NCBI GenBank assembly: GCA_035415725.1
Contig: DAOOGN010000003.1
Coordinates: 41,043-105,042, forward strand
Length of the DNA stretch: 64,000 nt
Direction of reading: 5' to 3'
Source of the DNA: DSWT01 sp035415725
GTDB lineage: Bacteria; Chloroflexota; Anaerolineae; B4-G1; SLSP01
A program made the translations under genes and the position numbers. Numbering within the stretch: the first letter of the stretch is position 1; each line of letters begins with the position of its first letter. The notes under the pieces were generated by a model. It was given only the letters and a program-made list of their open reading frames with translations, made no database searches and had not been told where the DNA came from. Below, piece after piece: positions 18,668-27,409 of this stretch.

Positions 18668-20122
18668 ATGACAGAAAAATGCGACATCGGCCTCATCGGC
18701 CTGGCCGTCATGGGCCAAAACCTGGTGTTGAATATGAGCGATCACGGCTTCAAAGTGGCCGTGTTCAACCGCACCGTGTCCAAAGTGGACGATTTTATCA
18801 ACGGCAGCGCGGCGGGACGCGAGATTTACGGCGCGCATTCCATCGACGAGTTGGTGGGAATGCTCCAATCGCCGCGCCGGGTGATGCTGATGGTCAAGGC
18901 CGGGCAGGCCGTGGACGATTTCATCGAACAGCTCATCCCGCATCTGGCGCCGGGCGACATCATCATCGACGGTGGCAACTCCAACTACAACGACACGATG
19001 CGCCGCACGGCCTACGTCGAATCGAAGGGACTGCTCTACATCGGCACAGGCGTCTCCGGCGGCGAAGAGGGCGCGCGTCACGGCCCCTCAATCATGCCGG
19101 GTGGATCGCCGGCAGCGTGGCCGCATGTCAAGCCGATCTTCCAGGCCATCGCGGCCAAAGTGGAAGACGGATCGCCCTGCTGTGACTGGGTTGGCGAGAA
19201 TGGCGCGGGTCACTACGTCAAGATGACGCACAATGGCATCGAATACGGCGACATGCAGCTCATCTGCGAAGCCTATCAGTTGCTAAAAGAAGGCCTGGGG
19301 ATGAGCAACGAAGAGATGCACCAGGTCTTCGCCGAATGGAACAAAGGCAAGCTGAACTCATACCTGATCGAGATCACCCGTGACATCCTGGCTTTCAAGG
19401 ACGAAAACGGTGCCTACGTCGTGGACACAATCCTCGACACTGCCGGCCAGAAGGGCACCGGCAAGTGGACCGGCATCTCTGCGCTGGATATGGGCACGCC
19501 GCTGACTTTGATTGTCGAAGCAGTATTCGCCCGCTGCCTTTCCGCGCTGCTTGACGAGCGCAAAGTGGCTTCGGCGGTGCTTTCCGGTCCGCCGGCGCGT
19601 TTCGACGGTGACAAGGCGGCCTTCATCCGGGATTTGCACGACGCGCTGTACGCCTCGAAGATGATGTCCTACACGCAGGGCTACATGCTGTTGCGGGCGG
19701 CGGCGCAGGAATACGGCTGGAATCTCAACTACGGCGGCATTGCGCTGATGTGGCGCGGCGGCTGCATCATCCGCTCTGTCTTCCTGGGCAAGATCAAGGA
19801 AGCCTTCGACAAGAACCCTAACCTGACCAACCTGCTGCTCGATGACTACTTCAAGGCTGAGGTCGAAGGAGCACAAGCCGCATGGCGGCGCGTCATCGCC
19901 ACAGCGGTGGAACTGGGCATCCCCGTCCCGGCCATGTCGAGCGCCTTGGCCTTCTTCGACGGCTACCGCCGGGCGCGCCTGCCGCAGAACCTGCTCCAGG
20001 CGCAGCGCGACTACTTCGGTGCGCACACCTACGAGCGGGTGGATCGTCCGCGCGGCGAATTCTTCCACACCGACTGGATCGGATCGGGCGCAGCGGCCAT
20101 ATCGTCAACGTATACGGCGTAA
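18668..20122 (+). CDS. gnd: 6-phosphogluconate dehydrogenase, decarboxylating
   Basis: A 484-residue full-length enzyme of the oxidative pentose phosphate pathway, converting 6-phosphogluconate to ribulose 5-phosphate and CO2 with NADP. The N-terminal Rossmann domain has GLAVMGQNLVLNM and the NADP-selecting NRT. The catalytic region HYVKMTHNGIEYGDMQ carries the essential Lys and His/Asn. The all-helical C-terminal domain ends with FFHTDWIGSG. ATG 18668 is preceded by CAGGAGG. It is the last gene of the sugar-acid operon and gives the best clue that the pathway feeds the pentose phosphate route. Confidence 0.97.
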   Translation: MTEKCDIGLIGLAVMGQNLVLNMSDHGFKVAVFNRTVSKVDDFINGSAAGREIYGAHSIDELVGMLQSPRRVMLMVKAGQAVDDFIEQLIPHLAPGDIIIDGGNSNYNDTMRRTAYVESKGLLYIGTGVSGGEEGARHGPSIMPGGSPAAWPHVKPIFQAIAAKVEDGSPCCDWVGENGAGHYVKMTHNGIEYGDMQLICEAYQLLKEGLGMSNEEMHQVFAEWNKGKLNSYLIEITRDILAFKDENGAYVVDTILDTAGQKGTGKWTGISALDMGTPLTLIVEAVFARCLSALLDERKVASAVLSGPPARFDGDKAAFIRDLHDALYASKMMSYTQGYMLLRAAAQEYGWNLNYGGIALMWRGGCIIRSVFLGKIKEAFDKNPNLTNLLLDDYFKAEVEGAQAAWRRVIATAVELGIPVPAMSSALAFFDGYRRARLPQNLLQAQRDYFGAHTYERVDRPRGEFFHTDWIGSGAAAISSTYTA

Positions 20123-20172
20123 GTAAAGGGGCGACGCACTGCATTTCTCTTCCCTCTCCAGACGATACGGTA

Positions 20173-22749
20173 TTATTCCCCACCCCCCACCGGCTCCAAC
20201 GCGATCAAATCCTCGAAGTCCTGCGGGTGGAGGCTCTCGAACTCTTGCTGATGCACGATCTTGAAATCCCATGCTGTTCCGGTAAGTAAAGTGGCGTTTT
20301 CGCACCACAGACGGGCAGCGCGGTTTTTGTGGGCCACGTCTACATCTACGCGGCCTTTGGTTTCGATGAGATGATGGACGCCGTCATCGGTGACGGCGAC
20401 GAAGTCCGGTTCGTAGTAGCGCAGGTTGGCCGCCGTGTCGGTGTAGGGGATGGTGAAGCCGAAGTTCGCCGGGAGTTTGGCAAAGCGTGCCACGTCGGGC
20501 GCTTTTTCCAGGAACAGGGCGAAGGTCTTCTCGAATTCGTTATCGGCGGCGACGAGGTTGAAGACGGTTTTGGCAGCCTGGGCGGTGGGGCGCGACCAGG
20601 GGAAGCCCGGCGTGGTGGAGAGGGCGCGCCCGGCGTCGGTGAGGAAGGGCGTCTGTTCTTCGAGGATGGCCTCGCGCAGGGCCGCCAGGAACGCTTTGAC
20701 GGTGACGTGCTGCGCGACCGGGTGGGCGATGGCTTTGACCATGGCCGGATCGTCCAGGTCTACCGGCGCGCCGAAGGCATACGTCTCCAGGAATTCACGC
20801 ACTTTGGGGGCAAGGGCGGCGAATTGCGCGGGCAGTTTGAGGTCGCCGGCGATGCGCTTGGCGTAGTAGGAGATGACTTCCTGGGCTGTTTGCACTTCAG
20901 GGATGGTATACTCGCGTTCGATCATCTTTTCCAATGTGATGATGTCGTAGCCTTCGTAGGTGAAGGCTTGGGCGTCGGTGTCGCCTTGCTTCTTGGGCAG
21001 CCGGGGCGTCTTGAACGTGGAAACGTCCAGGGCTGCGATTTCCTCACTGAGCGTGCTTTTGCGCGCCAGGTGCGGGCTGAGGAAGGGCAAAGCGATGTCA
21101 TAGGCGGCTTTCTGCGGGTCGGGCCAGATGGTTTCAATGACGACGTGATCTTTGTCCAGGTCGAAGGTCTCAAAGGCCATGTCTTCGTCGCGCTCCAACT
21201 GTTCGACGAATTCGATGAACGCCTGGTTGCCGATCACGTCCACGGTCTCGCGGAACAGCGGGTTGCCGGGGACGTTGCCCCGGAACATCAGCCGCAAGCC
21301 GCGCCCCACGGTCTGCTCCGGCAGGATGTTGGCTTTGGCGCTGTAGGGCCGCAGGCCCACGATGACGGTGACGCTCTGCACGTCCCACCCTTCGCGCAGC
21401 ATCAGGACGCTGACGATGGCGTTGATGGGACTCTTGGCCGTGTCAATGTCCTGCGCCGCTTGCCGGGCAGCCGCTTCGTCTTTGATCGCAATGTCGCCAC
21501 TGCGGTTAGTATGGATGACGAGCAGCTTATCACCCGCGAACTCGTCGGGATACTTGGTGCGCAAATAATCCGCCACATCATCGGCTTCGGCGGTGCTATT
21601 CAACATGATGAACAAGACCGGTTTGCGGTCAAGCTTTGCCAGTTGATCGCGGTACTCGCGCCAGCGCTCCACACCGGCAGTGAGATAGGCTCGGTAGCGC
21701 ACACTGGCGATGTCCGAGGGCGTCTCGCGGATGCGTTTGGTGACACCTTTGAAAGGCCGCTTGACGATATTGTCAAGAATCGCCTGTTTGAGCGGATAAT
21801 CAAAGACTGTCCAGGTGAACAGCGAGCCTTTGCTGTAACGCGGCGTGGCGGACATATCCAATTGCATGTTGACCGTCCCCGCTACGTGCAACCGCCGGAT
21901 GGTCTTGCTCCACTCGTTTTCTTCGTCGTGGGTGTGGTGGGCCTCGTCGTTGACGACGAAGACGGAGCCGCCCCGCGCCAGGATGCGCGGCATAAAGTCT
22001 TCGATGGCCTGCGGTTGCGCGGGCGGTTTGGGGCCGAGCATCTGCGTCATAATCTCCGGTTCGTCATCGGCGGACGTGTCGGGGCGCTCGTACAACTGCT
22101 GGATGTTGGTGAGGTATAGCGCGCCTTCGGAACTGGCGCGTTCGGCGTCCCCGCGCATGTAACATTCCATATCCCAATAGAGGCTGAGTTCCGGGGGGAT
22201 GACGGGATCGACGCGGAAGATGCGCCCGCCCGCGAAGTCGGTCTTGAGGCGCTCGAAGACGATGACGTTGGGGGCGATCAGCAGGCTGGTCCGGGCATAG
22301 TCGGCGTCATTCTCCACCACAGCGTTGAAGTATTGCCAGGCCACGGCCAGCGCCGCCACTTTGGTCTTGCCACTGCCGGTCGCCATTTTGAGGCAGTAGC
22401 GGGCGTAGTCGTCGTGTTGGAGGAGGCGCAGTTGTCCGCCCACGGCCTGGGCGTAGGTTTCGATGAGGGTTTTGTAGCGGCGCGTCCGGGCCACTTCGTA
22501 GAGGAAGATGAGCGTTTCCACGGCCTCGCGCTGGAAGGGGTAGTAGCTGAACTTGAGGCCGTTGGGCAGGCGGTGGTCGGTGCGGAACCAGTAGTCGAGC
22601 AGGGTCTTGGTGGTGGGCGTCACGCCCTTGTAGTTGCTGGCGCGCCAATCTTGCACGGCCTGCCGGATCGCCGGGACGCACGGCGCGGTTTTGAGGGCGA
22701 CTTGCAGTAAGGCCAATTGTTGCGAATCGGGCTTTTTTGTACGCGGCAT
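20173..22749 (-). CDS. Type III-like restriction enzyme, Res (helicase-nuclease) subunit
   Basis: An 858-residue SF2 helicase with a nuclease domain. Walker A is MATGSGKT (122-129), motif II VNDEAHHTHDEE gives a DEAH box, and motif III is SATPRY. The C-terminal region (about 770-805) has EPDFVAVTDDG followed by LIETKGR, a PD-(D/E)xK nuclease signature with both acidic residues and the lysine. It would translocate and cleave DNA lacking the methylation added by the Mod protein encoded upstream. ATG 22749 has GAGAGGG upstream and lies 11 bases after the stop of the GxxExxY gene, so the three genes form an operon. Convergent with gnd. Confidence 0.93.
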   Translation of the reverse strand: MPRTKKPDSQQLALLQVALKTAPCVPAIRQAVQDWRASNYKGVTPTTKTLLDYWFRTDHRLPNGLKFSYYPFQREAVETLIFLYEVARTRRYKTLIETYAQAVGGQLRLLQHDDYARYCLKMATGSGKTKVAALAVAWQYFNAVVENDADYARTSLLIAPNVIVFERLKTDFAGGRIFRVDPVIPPELSLYWDMECYMRGDAERASSEGALYLTNIQQLYERPDTSADDEPEIMTQMLGPKPPAQPQAIEDFMPRILARGGSVFVVNDEAHHTHDEENEWSKTIRRLHVAGTVNMQLDMSATPRYSKGSLFTWTVFDYPLKQAILDNIVKRPFKGVTKRIRETPSDIASVRYRAYLTAGVERWREYRDQLAKLDRKPVLFIMLNSTAEADDVADYLRTKYPDEFAGDKLLVIHTNRSGDIAIKDEAAARQAAQDIDTAKSPINAIVSVLMLREGWDVQSVTVIVGLRPYSAKANILPEQTVGRGLRLMFRGNVPGNPLFRETVDVIGNQAFIEFVEQLERDEDMAFETFDLDKDHVVIETIWPDPQKAAYDIALPFLSPHLARKSTLSEEIAALDVSTFKTPRLPKKQGDTDAQAFTYEGYDIITLEKMIEREYTIPEVQTAQEVISYYAKRIAGDLKLPAQFAALAPKVREFLETYAFGAPVDLDDPAMVKAIAHPVAQHVTVKAFLAALREAILEEQTPFLTDAGRALSTTPGFPWSRPTAQAAKTVFNLVAADNEFEKTFALFLEKAPDVARFAKLPANFGFTIPYTDTAANLRYYEPDFVAVTDDGVHHLIETKGRVDVDVAHKNRAARLWCENATLLTGTAWDFKIVHQQEFESLHPQDFEDLIALEPVGGGE

Positions 22750-22760
22750 ATTGTCCCTCT

Positions 22761-23546
22761 CTATGCTTTCACCAAGACCGGTTTCAAACTCGTGTCATCG
22801 AAATTTGCCAGGATGCCCAGTTGAATCTGACGTTGACGCATCCATACTCGCAGATTCTCCAGGCGAATATCCGCCACATCGCGGATCGCCGTCGGGAACA
22901 CCATGATTTTTCCCTCAACGATCAAATGCCCAAAGGCTATATCGCCGATGGGAATCCCCCTGTAAAGGACATCTATCCGTTTACGTGGCTCCAGGCCCAT
23001 ACCGCGCAGCTTCAACTCGTGATGGCAGGCATTCGCGTAAATCCAATGCACAAAACCCGCGCCCAACGTCCGATGCACTTCATACAATCCACCGATGATG
23101 TCGTAGGATAGCTCCGGGTATAACCACTCTGCGTCAGGCGTAACTTTTTCCTGCGTCACAAACTCCGGCTTTTTCTGCGGGTCGAAGTAGAGCCGATGAA
23201 AGTTTGGCGTCTCGCTGCCAAAGTTCAGGAGCACCCCCACCGGCTTATCCACCGTCTTGAGGTAAGAGATACATTGCGCTTTGTTCAAACGGGTGAGCCG
23301 GTCGGTGACTTTGTTCTCCACCACCACCTGCTGCACCACGAATAAATCCAGGCGTTGTTCGCCGACCTTACGTTCCTTATAGAAGATTTCGTAGGCGTCT
23401 TGCTGCGTGCTACTGAGACCGCGCAAGCGCAGTTCCTCTATCATCGCCCGTTCGTAGATGAACTCCGGGTACGTGCGTGAGGTGCGGTTGTAGACCTCGT
23501 AGTAGGCGCCAATGATGGCGCCGGTTAAATCCTCGTATATCATCAC
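22761..23546 (-). CDS. Protein with two tandem GxxExxY domains
   Basis: A 261-residue protein containing the GxxExxY-type domain twice. The first copy has GAYYEVYNRTSRTYPEFIYE and the second GGLYEVHRTLGAGFVHWIYA, each followed by an ELRLRG or ELKLRG helix. Each copy goes on to a core strand (RLDLFVVQQVVVENKV; FGHLIVEGKIM). The domain has a PD-(D/E)xK-like architecture, with VENK in copy 1 and VEGK in copy 2. Function in the family is unproven. Its place between mod and res suggests an accessory role in the restriction system. The ATG may be 23546 or 23543. Confidence 0.85.
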   Translation of the reverse strand: MMIYEDLTGAIIGAYYEVYNRTSRTYPEFIYERAMIEELRLRGLSSTQQDAYEIFYKERKVGEQRLDLFVVQQVVVENKVTDRLTRLNKAQCISYLKTVDKPVGVLLNFGSETPNFHRLYFDPQKKPEFVTQEKVTPDAEWLYPELSYDIIGGLYEVHRTLGAGFVHWIYANACHHELKLRGMGLEPRKRIDVLYRGIPIGDIAFGHLIVEGKIMVFPTAIRDVADIRLENLRVWMRQRQIQLGILANFDDTSLKPVLVKA

Positions 23547-23590
23547 AGGACCCCTATAGCAGGATTAGGAGGATAGGAGGATTGTCATTT

Positions 23591-23834
23591 TCTCGCCAAT
23601 CCGCTCACTCTCCCACCAATCCGCTCATTCTCCCACCCATCCGCTCACTCTCCCGCCAATCCGCTCATTCTCCCGCCAATCCGCTCACTCTCCCGCCAAT
23701 CCGCTCATTCTCCCGCCAATCCGCTCATTCTCCCGCCAATCCGCTCACTCTCCCACCAATCCTCCCATTCTCCCGCCAATCCGCTCACTCTCCCGCCAAT
23801 CCGCTCACTCTCCCACCAATCCTCCCATTCTCCC
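23591..23834. repeat. 20-bp tandem repeat array, 11 full units
   Basis: The unit CCGCTCAYTCTCCCRCCAAT is repeated without gaps from 23601 to 23820, with partial units on each side. Units differ at two or three positions, and a sub-pattern (unit 8-9) recurs at 11-12. It occupies nearly the whole gap between the mod stop and the GxxExxY start. The plus strand is incidentally open for 109 codons, but this looks like repeat DNA, not a gene. Confidence 0.95.
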
Positions 23835-23843
23835 TATCCTGCT

Positions 23844-25832
23844 CTACCCCATGCGCACGATCAACGTCTTCGTCGTATCATTCCCCAATATATCAATCAC
23901 CTTCACCATAATCCGGTACTCACCCGGCGCCTCGTAGGTATGCGCGGCCTCCAACGCCAGCGATTTATCCTTCCGCGTCCGATACGTCTGCCACATATTG
24001 TGGAACGTGTCATCGTGATTATCCCAATCCACAGCCCAGTAGTCGATCCACTGCGACCAGTGCGAAATGGCCGCCTGCACATCGGCGGGGACATCGTCCG
24101 GCGGGATGACGAAATCCGTCAACCGTAACGTGACGCCGCGTTTCTTCTGCGCCACGTCCACCGCCAGGGCCGCCAGCTCGAAGAACTTGATGTCGCCTTG
24201 CTCCACGGCCTTCTTTTCCAGCACCTCGCGGGGGATGCGGACGAAGCGCACGTTCAGCTTTGCCAGGGTCGCTTGCTGCTTGGCGACTTCGTTGAGTTCA
24301 AAGGCGAAGTCCCACCCCAGGATGTCCACTCCATTGACGGTGGGCGCATCCGTACCGCTGCCCACGGCCTTGCGGAATTCCAACGCGATTTGCGTCACGT
24401 CGCTGGGACTGATAGGCGCATCCACCGCGCCCACGTGGACCATGCGCCCGTTCCTGACTCCGTGCAGCCACACGTACCCCGTGATGGGCCGCGCGTGATA
24501 CAACTGCAAAATGAAGTTGATGTATGCCTGGTGGACAGCCGCCGAAGGCTGACCGCTGACGGCTGATGGCTGATCGCTGAACTCCGCTTTCTGCCACGCC
24601 TGCCGCTCGTACTTGCCGAGGTTTTGGACGACGAAGGGCCTGACGCCTGGGATGCCCAACAGCCGCTTGCGCGTGGTATGGATGGCAAACCGCCCAAGGT
24701 CGCAGGCGATCCAGCGACGCCCGAGCCTTTCGGCGACGGCGGGGGTGGTGCCGCTGCCGCAGAAACAGTCGAGGACGAGGTCGCCGGGATTGGAGGAGGC
24801 ATTGAGGATGCGTTCGAGAAGGGCTTCGGGTTTTTGGGTTCGATACTCCACTCTTTCAATAGCTTGCGAATTAACTGGCGGTATATCTTGCCAAGTAGTG
24901 CTCAGGGGGGTTCCTTTGCTTTCGTCAAGGTATCGCTTGTATTGTGCAACACCTTGTTTAGTATAAACAAGGCGTCCTTCGTTATGAAGTTTTTGCATAT
25001 TTTCCTTAGTGACTCTCCATACTCTCATTACTCCGTTCCATTCATATTTCAAATTAGGGCGATCTGGATTAGGAGAGATCATATTATCAAGCCGATAACG
25101 TCTACCCGTTTCTTCTTCGACAAAAGTATAATGACTGTCGACATAATTTTCATTCAAAGATGAATATTGTGGATTCCATATTGGATTTTCTGCTTTTGCA
25201 TACAAAAGAAGCACATCATGTCCGCCGCTCATACCAAGCCTAACATTTGCACGTGGAGCAGATCGCACCCAAACAATTTCGTTTATGAATTGATTTGCTC
25301 CAAAAACTTCGTCTAGTACCACTTTTACATAATGACCTACATGGTAATCCAAATGCACATACAAACTCCCCTTTTCGTGCAGCAGCTCGCGCAGCAAAAT
25401 CGCCGTCTCGTAGAACCACTGCAAGTACGAATCCAGCCCACGGCCCCAGGTGTCGCGGTAGGCTTTCTGTTCCAGGATGCTCGGTTCCTTGACGAAGCTC
25501 GGCGTGGGAGCGTCTTCGTCGTCGGGGGATTCGGGGATCGTCGTGGTGAAGGAGAAGTCCGCGCCCACGTTGAAGGGCGGGTCGATGTAGATGAGATTCA
25601 CTTCTCCGGCAAACTCGTCGAGCAGCGCGGGGAGCACGTACTTCTTATCGCCCCAGATCAGGCGGTTGCGCCACTCCGCCGGGCGGCCCGCCGTGAACAT
25701 ATCGAGCATCATCTGCCGCTCCTGCGCGCTCTCGTTCACCGTCTCCACGGTCTGGAAGGGGAGCTTGAGGCGCAGCGGGGCGACTTTTCTGCCGCTGGCG
25801 TCGTATTTGCCGGTCCAGGTGAGTTCGACCAT
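23844..25832 (-). CDS. Type III-like DNA adenine methyltransferase, Mod subunit
   Basis: A 662-residue N6-adenine methyltransferase of beta-type order. Motif IV is [10 protein letters not shown] (81-90), followed by a target-recognition region, then motif [11 protein letters not shown] (about 353). The C-terminal 250 residues are a Mod-type specificity/partner domain. ATG 25832 is chosen for AAGGAG 8 bases upstream; the open frame extends 22 codons further. The stretch encoding about residues 150-325 (24860-25380) is markedly AT-rich (30-48 % GC in sampled lines, against about 60 % beside it), as expected for an exchanged target-recognition domain. Five 7-bp repeats lie in the coding sequence at 24548-24580. 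Confidence 0.94.
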   Translation of the reverse strand: MVELTWTGKYDASGRKVAPLRLKLPFQTVETVNESAQERQMMLDMFTAGRPAEWRNRLIWGDKKYVLPALLDEFAGEVNLIYIDPPFNVGADFSFTTTIPESPDDEDAPTPSFVKEPSILEQKAYRDTWGRGLDSYLQWFYETAILLRELLHEKGSLYVHLDYHVGHYVKVVLDEVFGANQFINEIVWVRSAPRANVRLGMSGGHDVLLLYAKAENPIWNPQYSSLNENYVDSHYTFVEEETGRRYRLDNMISPNPDRPNLKYEWNGVMRVWRVTKENMQKLHNEGRLVYTKQGVAQYKRYLDESKGTPLSTTWQDIPPVNSQAIERVEYRTQKPEALLERILNASSNPGDLVLDCFCGSGTTPAVAERLGRRWIACDLGRFAIHTTRKRLLGIPGVRPFVVQNLGKYERQAWQKAEFSDQPSAVSGQPSAAVHQAYINFILQLYHARPITGYVWLHGVRNGRMVHVGAVDAPISPSDVTQIALEFRKAVGSGTDAPTVNGVDILGWDFAFELNEVAKQQATLAKLNVRFVRIPREVLEKKAVEQGDIKFFELAALAVDVAQKKRGVTLRLTDFVIPPDDVPADVQAAISHWSQWIDYWAVDWDNHDDTFHNMWQTYRTRKDKSLALEAAHTYEAPGEYRIMVKVIDILGNDTTKTLIVRMG
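24548..24580. repeat. Heptanucleotide repeat inside mod
   Basis: GCTGANN is repeated five times at exact 7-base intervals (starts 24548, 24555, 24562, 24569, 24576), encoding [13 protein letters not shown] on the minus strand. Because 7 is not a multiple of 3, loss or gain of one unit would shift the frame. Confidence 0.85.
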
Positions 25833-26036
25833 TAGGGTGACTCCTTGTCTAACGGATGAGTCAAGTATATGTTTCCCCCGCTTTTGCGCAAGTAACAAAA
25901 AGGAGGACGACTTCCCTGCTCACAAAAAAGTCTCTCTTTGCGCTCCGTTGAAGCCCCACTGGCTGATTTGCGCATCTCGCGGTTCGCGTATAGAATAACC
26001 GCCAGGATCAATTTGCAGTGGCTGAGGGAGTAAAAT

Positions 26037-27347
26037 ATGTCGAAACCCAAAAACGTCATCATCGCCCAATCCGGCGGGCCGACGCCCGTCATCAACGCCT
26101 CACTGCGGGGCGTCATCGAAGCCTGCCAGGCATATCCCAACACGTTCGGTACGGTGTACGCCGGCTTCCACGGCATCGAAGGCGTGCTGAAAGAGGAACT
26201 GCTTGACCTTTCCGCCCAACCCGCCGAAGAAATCGCGCTGTTGAGCGTCACGCCGGCAGCCGGTTCTATCGGCACGTGCCGCTACAAGCTCAAGGGTAGC
26301 CAGAAGGAGGACTTCGAGCGCATGATCGCGGTATTCAAAGCGCACAAGGTGGGCTACTTCTTCTACAACGGCGGCAACGACTCGATGGACACAGCGCACA
26401 AGGTCGCACAACTGGCGCACGAACGCGGCCTCGACTTGATCGCCACGGGCGTACCCAAGACCATCGACAACGACGTGGGCGGCGGATTGGCCGCGGACGG
26501 GCAGACCTTCGAGGTGATCGACCATACACCGGGCTTCGGCAGTGTAGCACGCTATTGGGCACTCACCGTCCAGAACGCCAATGAGGAAAACGCCGGTTCC
26601 TGCCCCTCCGATCCCGTACTCGTCTTGCAGGCCATGGGACGCAAAATCGGCTACATCCCCGCCGCCGCGCGGCTGGCCGATCCGCACCGCGAGATGCCAC
26701 TGCTCATCTTCATGCGCGAATCGGGACTGTCGCTGGAGGCACTGGCGGACGCCGTCAACGACACGCTCAAAGCGCATGGACGCGCCATCGTCGTCGTCAG
26801 TGAGGGCTTCAACGTGGGCAGCATCGGCGAGCGCAAAGACAGCTTCGGCCACACCATGTTCTCTGCCAGCGAGACGACCGTGGAGCAGATTGTGGTCAAC
26901 TACTTGAACTCGGTGGGATTGGCGGCGCGTGGTTCGGCGCGGGGCAACGTCCCCGGCACCGACCAGCGCCACGCGATGATCTACGCTTCGACGGTGGACC
27001 TCGAAGAGGCGTATCGCGTGGGGCAGAAGGCCGTGCAGATTGCGGTGGAAGTCGGCGGCGGCTTCATGTCCACCCTCCTGCGGCAGCCCGGCGAACTGTA
27101 CCAGGTCACTTATGACCAGGTTCCGCTGGAACGAGTTGCTAACTCCGAGCGCACCTTCCCGGAGACGTGGCTCACGCCCGCACGCACCGACGTGACCGAC
27201 GACTTCATCCGCTACGCCCGTCCGCTCATCGGCGACAGTTGGCCCACCATCCCGCTGGTGAACGGGCTCCAGCGCTTTACGCACTTCCACCCGGTTTTTG
27301 CTGCCCAAAAACTGGCGGCTTACACACCGCAGGCATATCGCAGTTAA
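26037..27347 (+). CDS. 6-phosphofructokinase, probably pyrophosphate-dependent
   Basis: A 436-residue PFK-family enzyme interconverting fructose 6-phosphate and fructose 1,6-bisphosphate. The phosphoryl-donor loop reads GGNDS (112-116) in place of the GGDGS of ATP enzymes, and the catalytic motif is PKTIDND (140-146), with Lys where ATP-PFKs have Gly. Both changes are established markers of PPi use. NAQSGGPTPVIN-like N-terminus (AQSGGPTPVINASLRG, 10-25) fits the family. ATG 26037 follows GAGGGAG. It is divergent from mod and followed by GH43, so it begins a carbohydrate gene run. Confidence 0.92.
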   Translation: MSKPKNVIIAQSGGPTPVINASLRGVIEACQAYPNTFGTVYAGFHGIEGVLKEELLDLSAQPAEEIALLSVTPAAGSIGTCRYKLKGSQKEDFERMIAVFKAHKVGYFFYNGGNDSMDTAHKVAQLAHERGLDLIATGVPKTIDNDVGGGLAADGQTFEVIDHTPGFGSVARYWALTVQNANEENAGSCPSDPVLVLQAMGRKIGYIPAAARLADPHREMPLLIFMRESGLSLEALADAVNDTLKAHGRAIVVVSEGFNVGSIGERKDSFGHTMFSASETTVEQIVVNYLNSVGLAARGSARGNVPGTDQRHAMIYASTVDLEEAYRVGQKAVQIAVEVGGGFMSTLLRQPGELYQVTYDQVPLERVANSERTFPETWLTPARTDVTDDFIRYARPLIGDSWPTIPLVNGLQRFTHFHPVFAAQKLAAYTPQAYRS

Positions 27348-27403
27348 AAAGAAGTGTGTTTTTCTCTGCGAACTGTGGATGCTCTGGGGCTATTTTGGAG
27401 GAG
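27347..27403 (+). repeat. Dispersed leader repeat, family 1, copy C (short)
   Basis: A short copy with TCTCTGCGAACTGTGGATGC followed by TCTGGGGCTATTTTGGAGGA. It fills the gap between the phosphofructokinase stop and the GH43 start, and again its end supplies GGAGGA as the ribosome site. Confidence 0.7.
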
Positions 27404-27409
27404 TCAATA

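Noticed and set aside
20329..22119. Plus-strand open frame of about 596 codons
   Set aside because: It lies antisense to the Res helicase-nuclease, which has clear ATPase and nuclease motifs. High GC leaves the opposite strand open by chance.
23591..23834. CRISPR array
   Set aside because: The 20-bp units are contiguous with no unique spacers, and there are no cas genes.
23582..23911. Plus-strand 109-codon repeat protein
   Set aside because: The text (SRQSAHSPANPLTLPPIRSF-type) is only the 20-bp tandem array read three ways; no ribosome site, and it runs into the mod 3' end.
26100..27308. Minus-strand open frame of about 402 codons
   Set aside because: Antisense shadow of the phosphofructokinase; no ribosome site and no family resemblance.
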